64,000 nucleotides of DNA, taken from the NCBI RefSeq assembly GCF_014190875.1, contig NZ_JACHVS010000002.1:1-64000 (forward strand), given 5' to 3'. Below are positions 25,857-33,834 of the stretch, one piece after another. The notes beneath the pieces are model-generated. The model was not told where the DNA came from and searched no databases. It worked only from the letters and a program-made list of their open reading frames with translations. The stretch's first letter is position 1. The number at the start of each line of letters is the position of its first letter. Source of the DNA: Paeniglutamicibacter cryotolerans (GTDB lineage: Bacteria; Actinomycetota; Actinomycetes; Actinomycetales; Micrococcaceae). The translations under genes and the position numbers were made by a program.

Positions 25857-26840
25857 TCAGGCCGGTCCGTGCTCCAAGAGCGAAGCCTGGGGCAGGCGTG
25901 CGCCCATGACGCTGATCGACTGCGGGTTCTGGTCGACGCATACATAGCGCCGGCCCAGGGCCGAAGCCACGGCGCCGGTGGTACCGGAACCGGCGAAGAA
26001 GTCCAGCACCCAGTCGCCCTCACGTGAACTGGCGTTCACGATGCGGCGCAGGATGCCCTCGGGCTTCTGCGTCGGGTAGCCGGTCTTCTCCTTGCCCGTG
26101 GGCGAGACGATGGTGTGCCACCAGACATCGGTGGGCAGCTTCCCGCGTTCCCGCTTCTCTGGGGTGACCAGGCCGGGAGCCATGTACGGCTCGCGGTCCA
26201 CCTCGGCATTATCGAAGTGGTAGCCGCGCGGATCCTTGACGTAGACCAGGATGTTGTCGTGCTTGGCGGGCCAGCGGGACGTGGCCCGTGCCCCGTAGTC
26301 GTAGGCCCAGATGATCTCGTTCAGGAAGCATTCGCGCCCGAAAATCGCATCGAGCATCACCTTGGCGTAGTGCACCTCGCGGTAGTCCAGATGCACATAC
26401 AAGGTGCCGTCGTCGGCCAACAGGCGCCAGGCCTCGCGCAGTCGAGGTTCCAGGAAGCCCCAGTAGTCGTCGAACGCGTCGTCGTAGCTGTGCAGGTCAC
26501 CACGCAGCGTCGCATAGCTCTTGCCCTTGAAGCCGACCCGGTCCCCGTCGCCCTCTACCGCGCGCACCATGGTGGTGGACTGGCGCTTCTGCGTCCGCCC
26601 GGTATTGAACGGGGGATCCACATAGATCAGGGTGAACGAACCATCCGGCAGCGTGGGCAGGAAAGCCGCGTTGTCGGCGTGGACTATCAGGTTGGGACCA
26701 TCGGCGCTCCAGGCGTCAACGGCCGGTACCGCACCGGACCCCTCGTCGGCGACAGCGAGGTCGCTGCCGAGGGATCCGGCGTTGGCATTGCCTTGGCTCA
26801 CGTTGCTACTCGGCGTCGGTCCGCGGCGTGACCTCGCCAT
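25857..26840 (-). CDS. Orphan site-specific DNA methyltransferase (N4/N6 type)
   Basis: This codes for 327 residues. The order is catalytic motif IV, VDPPFNT (Asp75-Phe78), first and the SAM motif I, FAGSGTTG (282-289), last: the beta-class amino-methyltransferase arrangement. DPPF fits N6-adenine more often than N4-cytosine. A PTQKPEGILRRIV region precedes motif I, as expected. There is no restriction endonuclease or target-recognition subunit nearby, so it is an orphan enzyme. Its first 35 bases overlap the 3' end of the DEAD-box helicase gene, so it is likely transcribed from that gene's promoter. Recognition sequence unknown. Confidence 0.9.
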   Translation of the reverse strand: MARSRRGPTPSSNVSQGNANAGSLGSDLAVADEGSGAVPAVDAWSADGPNLIVHADNAAFLPTLPDGSFTLIYVDPPFNTGRTQKRQSTTMVRAVEGDGDRVGFKGKSYATLRGDLHSYDDAFDDYWGFLEPRLREAWRLLADDGTLYVHLDYREVHYAKVMLDAIFGRECFLNEIIWAYDYGARATSRWPAKHDNILVYVKDPRGYHFDNAEVDREPYMAPGLVTPEKRERGKLPTDVWWHTIVSPTGKEKTGYPTQKPEGILRRIVNASSREGDWVLDFFAGSGTTGAVASALGRRYVCVDQNPQSISVMGARLPQASLLEHGPA

Positions 26841-28446
26841 TGCGGCGACGGGTCCGTGAACGGTTGCGGCGCGGAGCCTCGGCGCCCTGATCGGCTGCCG
26901 GTGCAGCCGTCTCGGCCACCGGTGCGGCGGACTCGGTCAGCTTCGGTGCCGCCGAGCGGCGGCGCGATTCGCCGTCGCGGGCCGGGCGCTCGGTGCGGGC
27001 GCCCTTGGCAGCACGCTCGCCGCCGCGCTCGGAGCTACGGCGGTTGGAATCGCGGTCGCCACGGGACGGCGCGTTCTTCTTGCCGGTCTCGCCCAGGTCC
27101 TCGAGCGTCTCGCCGGACAGGCCCTCGAGCGTGCGCTTGTGGCGCGGCAGCCGGCCCTTGGTGCCAGCCGGGATGTGCAGGTCGGAGAACAGGTGCGGCG
27201 AGGAGGAGTAGGTTTCCACCGGGACGGTGACATCAAGGCCCAGGGCCTTGTTGATCAGGCCCCAGCGCGGGACGTCTTCCCAGTCGACGAACGTGACGGC
27301 GGTGCCCTTGTTGCCGGCACGGCCGGTGCGGCCCACGCGGTGGAGGTAGGTCTTCTCATCCTCGGGGCACTGCAGGTTGATCACGTGGGTGACATCGTCC
27401 ACGTCGATGCCACGCGCTGCGACGTCGGTGGCCACCAGCACGTCGACCTTGCCGTTGCGGAAGGCGCGCAGCGCCTGTTCGCGGGCGCCCTGGCCCAGAT
27501 CGCCGTGGATGGAACCGGCGGCGAAGCCGCGGTCGACCAGTTCGTCGGAGAGCTTGGCCGCCGAGCGCTTGGTCTTGGTGAAGATGATGGTGCGTCCGCG
27601 GCCCTCGGCCTGCAGGATGCGCGCCACGACCTCGTCCTTATCCAGCTGGTGCGCACGGTAGATGACCTGGCGGATGTCCTTCTTGGTGATCGAGTCATCA
27701 TCGGGATCAGCGGCGCGGATGTGCGTCGGCTTGGTCATGTAGCGCCGGGCCATGGCCACGACGGCGCCGGGCATGGTCGCGGAGAACAGCATCATCTGGC
27801 GGGTCGCCGGGGTGGCTGCCAGCAGCGTCTCGACGTCGGGCAGGAAGCCCAGGTCAAGCATTTCGTCTGCCTCGTCGAGGATCACGATGCGGATGTTGTT
27901 CAGTTTCAGGTGCTTCTGCTTGTACAGGTCGATCAGGCGCCCGGGGGTGCCAACGACGATTTCGACGCCGTTCTGCAGCTGCTCGATCTGCGGTTCGTAG
28001 GCACGGCCGCCGTAGATGGTGGCGATGCGCGCGTTGCGGTAGGTCGAGGCCTTGTTCAGGTCGGCTGCGACCTGGACGGCGAGCTCGCGGGTCGGCGCGA
28101 CGATCAGTGCCTGTGGGGCACCGGGAACCGGCAGCTTCTCGAAGCCGGCGTCCTCGCGGCCGATCACGCGGTGCAGGGCAGGGATGCCGAAGCCGAAGGT
28201 CTTGCCGGTGCCGGTCTTGGCCTGGCCGATGATGTCATGGCCGGCCAGCGCAACGGGCAACGTCATCGACTGGATCGGGAAGGGGTGGGTGATGCCAGCG
28301 GCTGTCAGCGAGTCGACGATGTCCTGGCGGACGCCGAAGTCGGCGAAGGTCTGCTGCTCGATCTCGTGCGGTGCCTCGTCGGAAACCAGGGTCTCCTCGA
28401 CCTCGATCGACTCGTGTTCCGCGATGAGCTGGTGGTCAGTATTCAA
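26806..28446 (-). CDS. DEAD-box RNA helicase
   Basis: This 546-residue RhlE/CshA-like helicase has all the core motifs: the Q motif FPIQSMTLPVAL, AKTGTGKT, PTRELAVQ, DEADEMLDLGF, SATMPG and HRVGRTGRAG. A charged, low-complexity C-terminal tail of about 140 residues (Arg/Ala/Glu-rich) probably binds RNA. It should unwind structured RNA in ribosome assembly or mRNA decay. The start is TTG 28446; no good ribosome-binding site is visible. The roughly 270-base upstream gap to the RNB gene may hold a long leader, common for cold-induced helicases, but I see no defined element in it. Confidence 0.93.
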   Translation of the reverse strand: MNTDHQLIAEHESIEVEETLVSDEAPHEIEQQTFADFGVRQDIVDSLTAAGITHPFPIQSMTLPVALAGHDIIGQAKTGTGKTFGFGIPALHRVIGREDAGFEKLPVPGAPQALIVAPTRELAVQVAADLNKASTYRNARIATIYGGRAYEPQIEQLQNGVEIVVGTPGRLIDLYKQKHLKLNNIRIVILDEADEMLDLGFLPDVETLLAATPATRQMMLFSATMPGAVVAMARRYMTKPTHIRAADPDDDSITKKDIRQVIYRAHQLDKDEVVARILQAEGRGRTIIFTKTKRSAAKLSDELVDRGFAAGSIHGDLGQGAREQALRAFRNGKVDVLVATDVAARGIDVDDVTHVINLQCPEDEKTYLHRVGRTGRAGNKGTAVTFVDWEDVPRWGLINKALGLDVTVPVETYSSSPHLFSDLHIPAGTKGRLPRHKRTLEGLSGETLEDLGETGKKNAPSRGDRDSNRRSSERGGERAAKGARTERPARDGESRRRSAAPKLTESAAPVAETAAPAADQGAEAPRRNRSRTRRRNGEVTPRTDAE

Positions 28447-28718
28447 AGTTCATTCTCATTCGGTTAGGTGCCGTGGCTTGGGGTGCTCGACGTCCTGCGG
28501 AAAATACCGGATTGAACGGAGTCCACCACATGGCGGCGCTTCCAGCGGAGCCGATCGCAGGCTAAACAGCACTGAAACTACGTGCGTGTGCAGGTTCGCT
28601 GGGAATACCTGCGGGGGAAATTTGGAAAAGTAACGCGACCGGGCATCCTTGTCTACACCTTTCAGTCTAACCTGCCCGGGCCGAAGCCTTGGCAGCGGAG
28701 GGTGGCGGGGGCGCCAGC

Positions 28719-30185
28719 TCAGGGCCCAACGATCCTGAACAGCACCTTCCGCGCCACCAGATCGGCCCGCACCAGCTCGACGGTGACCTCGCGGCCGGCC
28801 TCGGCCGCCCCCTGGTAGCGCGCCGTGATGCCCGGATCACGCAGCTGCACGATGCCGGAGGGGACCCGGCCGGCCGCAACGGAGCGGGCCAGCTCGGCGG
28901 CATCGGGCCCCTCAATGGTCACTGCGTCGAAATGTTCGCCCACCCGGTGCAGCAGCAGCGCGGCCTCGATCGCGTCCATCGCGGCGCGCTCCACCCGCCC
29001 GGTTCGCTGGTTAGACGCCTGCATCAGCGCCGGTAAGGCCGGCAGGGCAGCCCGGATCGGTTCGGGCACCGGCGAACCGGCCACCAGGTGCGCGCAGACC
29101 ACCAGCACGAAGCGGTCCACCAGCCGGCGCAGCGGTGCGGTGGCGTGGGAATACGGTGCGCCGAGCGCCGCCTGCCGGGTATCGGCCGGGGCGCTGCCGT
29201 CGAAGGCTGTGTAGCCGGCCCCACGGAACAGGGAGGCGGCCTGGTGCATCAGGGCAAGCTGTGCCGGTTCGTTGACGTCCAGCGTGCGCAGGAAATCACC
29301 GTACCGGACCTCCTCGTCCCAGGGCCGGCCCAGCGCCGCCGCCTGCCGGCGGAAGGTGGTGATGGATTTGGTGTCCGGCTCGGGCAGCGTGCGCAGGATC
29401 CCCACGCCGCCGGAGATCATGATCCGGGCCGCCTCCATGCCGGTGAGCAGGGAGATCTGCGCGTTCCACTCCTCAACCGGCAGCGGGGCGCGCAGCGAAA
29501 GCAGGTAGGCGCCATCGACCAGTTCCACCTCCTGCTCGGGAATCCGCAGCGAGGCGCCTCCGCGTTCCGCCTCCAGGATGGAGCGCTTGAGCCCGACCTC
29601 GCGCAACAGGCACAACAGCTCCGATGCGGTGCCGGCATCCAATGCGGCCTGTGCCCCGGCATAGCTGAGCTTCTCCCGGCTACGCACCAGTGCCCGTTCC
29701 AGGGTGGTAGAAACCACGGAACCTTTCCCGTCCAGCGCAATGGTCCACAGGTAGGCGCTGCGATCGACGCCCGGCAGCAGCGAACCGGCGTCCTCGCTGA
29801 TCGATTCGGGGTGCAGCGAGATCCGGCGGTGCGGCAGGTAGACGGTCTGCCCGCGCAGCCGGGTCTCGGCATCCAGCGCGCCGCCCGGTGCCACGAAGCC
29901 GGGCACGTCGGCAATGGCATAGTGCACTAGATAGCCCTGACCGTCCCGGGCCAGGTGGACAGCCTGGTCCAGGTCGGTGGAGGATGCCGGGTCGATGGTC
30001 ACCAGCTCGATGCTCGTGCGGTCCGCCGGCGGGGGATCGAAGCCGCGCACAGCGGCAAGCGCCTCATCCAGCACCGCCTGCGGGAAGGCATCGGGCAGTT
30101 CGAATTCGCTTTCCAGTCCGGCCAACGTGGTCGCCAGCCTCGTCTGTCGTGCATCGCGGCGTAGGTCACAGTGTTGGTAGCTCAC
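28719..30185 (-). CDS. RNB-domain exoribonuclease (RNase II/R family)
   Basis: I place the start at GTG 30183-30185 (488 aa): TATGCT (30192-30197, minus strand) is 6 nt upstream, and the frame further upstream is only the shadow of other genes. The catalytic domain is complete (IDPASSTDLDQAVHLARDGQGYLVHYAIADV; SRRISL-type LPHRRISLHPESISEDAGSL; YSHATAPLRRLVDRFV). Cold-shock and S1 domains are missing, so it is a short actinobacterial form. The Asp cluster reads D65, D71, D73, then Gln74 where RNase II has its fourth Asp. Confidence 0.88.
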   Translation of the reverse strand: MSYQHCDLRRDARQTRLATTLAGLESEFELPDAFPQAVLDEALAAVRGFDPPPADRTSIELVTIDPASSTDLDQAVHLARDGQGYLVHYAIADVPGFVAPGGALDAETRLRGQTVYLPHRRISLHPESISEDAGSLLPGVDRSAYLWTIALDGKGSVVSTTLERALVRSREKLSYAGAQAALDAGTASELLCLLREVGLKRSILEAERGGASLRIPEQEVELVDGAYLLSLRAPLPVEEWNAQISLLTGMEAARIMISGGVGILRTLPEPDTKSITTFRRQAAALGRPWDEEVRYGDFLRTLDVNEPAQLALMHQAASLFRGAGYTAFDGSAPADTRQAALGAPYSHATAPLRRLVDRFVLVVCAHLVAGSPVPEPIRAALPALPALMQASNQRTGRVERAAMDAIEAALLLHRVGEHFDAVTIEGPDAAELARSVAAGRVPSGIVQLRDPGITARYQGAAEAGREVTVELVRADLVARKVLFRIVGP

Positions 30186-30191
30186 GGGCCC

Positions 30192-30238
30192 AGCATAACG
30201 AAATGGTTTGTCCCCGTCCCGTGGTCCCGGAGTAGGCT
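30192..30238. promoter_or_regulatory. Divergent leaderless promoters of the RNB and MiaE-like genes
   Basis: TATGCT (30192-30197, minus) is 6 nt from GTG 30185; TAGGCT (30233-30238, plus) is 7 nt from ATG 30246. Only 60 bases separate the two starts. Confidence 0.65.
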
Positions 30239-30245
30239 GGGGCGC

Positions 30246-30917
30246 ATGCGCCAAGCCCCCGCTTCCAAAAAACCCCAGGACCGCTACGAGACGGCCCTGC
30301 TGGGGTTGGTTGCCTACCGCGAACTCAGCGCCTTTGAGCGGCTTTCCTCCGATGCCCGGTTCTCTCCGACACTGGTCGACCGCGAATCCCTGGCCCGGCT
30401 GGCCGTCGCCGAATTCGGCCACTATGAGCTGGTCCGCGAGCACATAGCGGCCAAGGGGCTGGACATCCAAGAGACGATGGAGCCGTTCATCGAATCCATC
30501 GACGCGCTGCATGAGCGCACCAAGCCGGGGGACTGGTACGAGTCGCTGATCAAGGCCTATGTCATCGACGAGGTATCGGCCGACTTCTACCGGGCGATCT
30601 CCCAGCAGCTTGGCGATGAGGCCCGCACCCTGGTCGCCTCGGTGCAGACCTCCGAGCAGCAGACCGGGTGGCTGCGTGAACGGTTGCGCCTCTCGCTCTG
30701 CGATGATCCGCGCCTGGCTTCGCGGCTGGCGCTGTGGGGACGGCGGCTGCTCGGCGAGGCGCTGACCCAGGCCCGCAGCATCGGCGAACAATACGACTAC
30801 TGGGGTGCTGCGGATGCGGTGGCCCACAACGATTCGACGCAGCCCATGACGGCGCTCTTCGCGCACCTGGTGGAAAACCACTCGCGCCGCATGAGCGCAC
30901 TGGGCCTGACCGCCTAG
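30246..30917 (+). CDS. Ferritin-like protein, MiaE-2 family (tRNA hydroxylase-like)
   Basis: This codes for 223 residues from ATG 30246, leaderless by the pattern above. The four-helix ferritin-like fold shows Glu/His iron-ligand candidates (ELSAFERLS, VAEFGHYELV, VIDEVSADFYRA, LVENHSRRM). It matches actinobacterial proteins related to tRNA-(ms2io6A) hydroxylase. The enzymatic role is inferred. Its stop codon TAG is part of the CTAG at the edge of an insertion sequence, so the IS landed exactly at the end of this gene without changing the protein. Confidence 0.8.
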   Translation: MRQAPASKKPQDRYETALLGLVAYRELSAFERLSSDARFSPTLVDRESLARLAVAEFGHYELVREHIAAKGLDIQETMEPFIESIDALHERTKPGDWYESLIKAYVIDEVSADFYRAISQQLGDEARTLVASVQTSEQQTGWLRERLRLSLCDDPRLASRLALWGRRLLGEALTQARSIGEQYDYWGAADAVAHNDSTQPMTALFAHLVENHSRRMSALGLTA

Positions 30918-31932
30918 ATGATTGATTCCAAGGGGTGACAGCGCGGGCAAGGGTGTCCAGAATCGAGATGTAATACCCAACATTCGAACCTGGAGAGTTC
31001 CGATGGCTCCCGATCTGGACACCCTTGCAACAGCACTGTACGCCTGCGCGGACGACTTTCTGAAGGCCAATCCGCACCTGCTCCCGTGGCGTCCGGCCAT
31101 CGGCTTCGGGCCCCGGATCAGCGACGCCGAACTGGTCACCATCGCGGTCCTCCAGGCCCTGCTCGGCTTCACCTCCGAACGCCGCTGGCTCCGCCAATCC
31201 CATAACGACCTGCGCCGATGGTTCCCGGACCTGCCCCAACAACCCGGATACAACAAACGGCTGCGGAAGCTGGGCGGGACCCTGCAGGCTCTCAACGAAC
31301 ACCTGGCCCACACCACCGGGCTCTGGTCCGATGAGCTGTGGCTCGCCGATTCCACCCCTGTGGAATGCGGGCGCTCCCACACCACGGCCCACCGCTCCGA
31401 ACTGGCCGGCTGGGCCGAATACGGGTACTGCGCCTCGCATTCACGGTGGTTCTGGGGGCTGCGCCTGCACCTGCTGTGCACCCCGACCGGACTGCCGGTC
31501 GGCTACGCGCTGACCGGGGCGAAGGCCGATGAGCGTGAGACCCTGCTGGGCATCCTGGAAAACCTGCCCACCCCGGTGGAGCCGGGACAGATCATCATCG
31601 CGGACAAGAACTACTACGGGAAGGCCTTCGAGCAGGACCTCTCCGAGGCCGGGATCACCCTGGTCCGTCCGACCCGTCAAGGTGAGAAACCCCGTCCCGG
31701 AAAGAGTCTGCTCAAGCCACTGCGTCAGGTCATCGAGTCAATCAACGACACCCTCAAGGGCCAGCTGGACCTGGAGGCCCATGGCGGGAGGACCATCGCC
31801 GGGGTCACCGTGCGGGTCCTGCAACGCATCCTCGCGCTGACCGTGGCCATCTGGCACAACCTGAACACCGGTTCCCATCCACTGCGGTCGCTGACCGCCT
31901 ATGACCATGAACCCTTGGAATCAATCATCTAG
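30914..31932 (+). mobile_element. IS982-family insertion sequence with CTAG flanks
   Basis: The left end ATGATTGATTCCAAGGGG (30918-30935) is the inverted repeat of the right end at 31911-31928, with one mismatch in 18. CTAG flanks both ends (30914-30917 and 31929-31932) and is the candidate 4-bp target duplication. The joined flanks would read CCGCCTAGGCGG, a perfect palindrome. Because the flank is palindromic, longer inverted repeats that include it cannot be excluded. The element carries one intact transposase and looks complete. Confidence 0.85.
31003..31932 (+). CDS. IS982-family transposase
   Basis: The start is ATG 31003 (309 aa); an in-frame extension to 30922 crosses the terminal repeat. 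Domains: a helical N-terminus (FGPRISDAELVTIAVLQALLGF) and an RNase H-like DDE core with DSTPVE, IIADKNYYG and a later Glu region (LDLEAHGGRTIAGVTVRVLQRI), typical of IS982. No frameshift is visible, so it may be active. The stop TAG (31930-31932) lies in the flanking CTAG, so the host target appears to supply the stop codon. Confidence 0.9.
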   Translation: MAPDLDTLATALYACADDFLKANPHLLPWRPAIGFGPRISDAELVTIAVLQALLGFTSERRWLRQSHNDLRRWFPDLPQQPGYNKRLRKLGGTLQALNEHLAHTTGLWSDELWLADSTPVECGRSHTTAHRSELAGWAEYGYCASHSRWFWGLRLHLLCTPTGLPVGYALTGAKADERETLLGILENLPTPVEPGQIIIADKNYYGKAFEQDLSEAGITLVRPTRQGEKPRPGKSLLKPLRQVIESINDTLKGQLDLEAHGGRTIAGVTVRVLQRILALTVAIWHNLNTGSHPLRSLTAYDHEPLESII

Positions 31933-32074
31933 GCGGCGGCCTCCGTTTCCGTTACCGGTCTGGACCAGAGGCCCGGTGCGGGGGCACGGTGGTAGTGGAC
32001 GAAACCGCGGGGTACGCGGATTCGCCCATGGCCGCCGCCGCCCGGCGCCGGTCGACACGGAAACGGGGTAAGCC

Positions 32075-32746
32075 ATGAGTACGAACAAGAACGTCCTGAC
32101 CCGCAACGAAGTGGACGTGGCCCTGGCGGAGCTGCCGCATTGGCGCTATCGGCTCGGTGCGCTGGTGACGGCCTATGCGTTTGATTCCTCCGCCGCTGCC
32201 ATCAGCTTCCTGGGCACCCTCGGCGCGCTCGCCGAACGGACCCGGCACCATCCCGACGTCGACTGGCGCTACGACACCGTCTTCATTACCAGTTCCTCCC
32301 ACGATGTGGGGATGGAGGTGACCTCGCGGGATCTGGACCTGGCACTGCTGGTGTCGCAGGCGGCCGATGCCGCGGGTGCCGAGGCCGTGCCCGAACGGCA
32401 CCAGAGCGTCGAGCTGGCCATCGATACGGCCGACGGGCCCGAGATCGCCGGCTTCTGGAAGGCGGTGCTGGGCTACGGGGAGTCGCGGTTCGGGGACCTG
32501 GCCGATCCGTGGCGCCGGAATCCGGGGCTCTGGTTCCAGGAAACCGCGACACCGAGCGACAATCGGATCCACCTTGACCGGCATGTGCCGCTGAGCTCCC
32601 TGGAGGAGGAACGCGCGCGGTTGCGCGAAGCGGCGGGGGAGGGCGACGGTCAAAGCCATCCCCGGTTCAGGATCTACACCGACGCGCAGGGAAACCGCAT
32701 CTGCCTGTGCACGGAAGAGGGCCACGGCCCGGATCTGGAGGAATGA
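32075..32746 (+). CDS. Fusion of pterin-4a-carbinolamine dehydratase and glyoxalase/VOC domain
   Basis: This codes for 223 residues. About 5-100 form a PCD domain with the catalytic pattern RTRHHPDVDWRYDTVFI and SSHDVGMEVTSRDLDLA (paired His plus a later His). About 105-215 form a VOC/glyoxalase-like domain (VELAIDTADGPEIAGFWKAVLG, WFQET, RIHLDRHV, RFRIYTDAQGNRICLC). PCD normally regenerates quinonoid dihydrobiopterin after aromatic amino-acid hydroxylation. The role of the fusion is unknown. A GGGG-rich site precedes the ATG. The gene lies just downstream of the IS element. Confidence 0.85.
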   Translation: MSTNKNVLTRNEVDVALAELPHWRYRLGALVTAYAFDSSAAAISFLGTLGALAERTRHHPDVDWRYDTVFITSSSHDVGMEVTSRDLDLALLVSQAADAAGAEAVPERHQSVELAIDTADGPEIAGFWKAVLGYGESRFGDLADPWRRNPGLWFQETATPSDNRIHLDRHVPLSSLEEERARLREAAGEGDGQSHPRFRIYTDAQGNRICLCTEEGHGPDLEE

Positions 32747-32793
32747 TCCACCAGCTGCGCGCCGCGGCCCCCTCGAGCGGGGTGTTCGCCGGG

Positions 32794-33015
32794 TTAGTGG
32801 GCGAAGCCGACCTTGCGCACTTCCTCGGCACCGATTTCGACGTAGCCGATGGTTGCTGCCGGAACCAGAATGGTACGGCCCTTGGCATCGGTGAGCAGCA
32901 GCTGACCGCCGTCTGCGATGGCCGCGGTGACCTTCGTCGTCAGGGACTCTGCTGTCTCGGTGGAGTCGATGACGATCTCACGGGTAACGTTCTGGATGCC
33001 GATGCGAATTTCCAT
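32794..33015 (-). CDS. DUF3107 protein
   Basis: This codes for 73 residues (MEIRIGIQNVTREIVIDSTE, ending IGAEEVRKVGFAH), matching the small actinobacterial DUF3107 family in length and pattern: a four-stranded beta protein with GGQLLLTDAKGRTILVPAATIGYVEIG. GAGGAG stands 8 bases before the ATG. It follows a TetR gene on the same strand, an arrangement common in actinobacteria. Function unknown. Confidence 0.9.
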   Translation of the reverse strand: MEIRIGIQNVTREIVIDSTETAESLTTKVTAAIADGGQLLLTDAKGRTILVPAATIGYVEIGAEEVRKVGFAH

Positions 33016-33092
33016 CGTGGTGTCTCCTCAAAAGTGGCTGGCGGGACCGGTAACGACGGGCAGGGCCCGACAATGATCCGTTTCGAATTTAC

Positions 33093-33713
33093 TCAGGATT
33101 CCATGGGGAAGCGACCGATTCCGCGCCAAGCTAAACGGGCAACCAGTTCGCTGGCCTCTTCCATCGGCACCTCGTCGCTCAGATCCAGCCAGTAGCGGGC
33201 CGAAACCTGGGCCATGCCGGCCATGGCGCGGCCCAGAAGCAGCGACTGGGCGCGGCCCAATCCGGTGTCATCGGCGATGACCCCCGCAATGGACGAGGCG
33301 AACGTCGAGTTGAACTCCTCCAGCCGCGCGCCGATCTCCGGGTCGTTCATCAGGTCGGATTCGAAGATGAGCCTGAAGGCCTGCGAATCGCGGGAAATGA
33401 ACTCGTAATAGGCGCGGATGGTGGCGGTGACGCGCTGCTTGTTCTTGGAGGTGGAGTTGATGGCTGCCTGCAGCAACCCGGTGAACTCCTCCAGATGCAC
33501 GTCGAGCAGGGCGATGTAGAGTTCGCGCTTGCCCGGGAAATGCTGGTAGAGCACCGGTTTGGAGACCTCGGCGACCTCGGCGATCTCGTCCATCGCCGCA
33601 CCGTGGTAGCCATGGGCGACGAACACCTGGTGGGCGGCGAGCAGCAGTTGCTTGCGCCGTGCCTCGCGGGGCATCCGCCGGGTGCGTGGCATGCGCGCGG
33701 GTGAACTTGTCAC
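33093..33713 (-). CDS. TetR-family transcriptional regulator
   Basis: This codes for 206 residues from GTG 33711-33713, with GAAAGG just upstream. The N-terminal HTH is REARRKQLLLAAHQVFVAHGYHGAAMDEIAEVAEVSKPVLYQHFPGKRELYIALL in two pieces; the C-terminal helical domain (about 75-200) would bind the ligand. Mycobacterial relatives in this position (beside the DUF3107 gene) are named after fatty-acid or stress control, but the target here is not evident. It is divergent from moeZ, separated by 121 bases. Confidence 0.9.
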   Translation of the reverse strand: MTSSPARMPRTRRMPREARRKQLLLAAHQVFVAHGYHGAAMDEIAEVAEVSKPVLYQHFPGKRELYIALLDVHLEEFTGLLQAAINSTSKNKQRVTATIRAYYEFISRDSQAFRLIFESDLMNDPEIGARLEEFNSTFASSIAGVIADDTGLGRAQSLLLGRAMAGMAQVSARYWLDLSDEVPMEEASELVARLAWRGIGRFPMES

Positions 33714-33822
33714 GTCGGGCCTTTCGAGAGCTGGCCGACACCGAACTTGGACGATACCGACTTGACCAGTCTACTATCCGGTAACGTGTTGCGTCATGCC
33801 CCCGGCCCATCGGCCATCGCAC

Positions 33823-33828
33823 TAGAAT
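33823..33828 (+). promoter_or_regulatory. -10 element of leaderless moeZ transcript
   Basis: TAGAAT ends 6 nt before ATG 33835. Confidence 0.6.
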
Positions 33829-33834
33829 CGGGGC

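Noticed and set aside
28719..31481. A 920-codon minus-strand open frame spanning the RNB gene, the MiaE-like gene and part of the IS.
   Set aside because: Only the part from 30185 downstream resembles a protein. The rest is the antisense of two genes on the plus strand and lacks any family signal.
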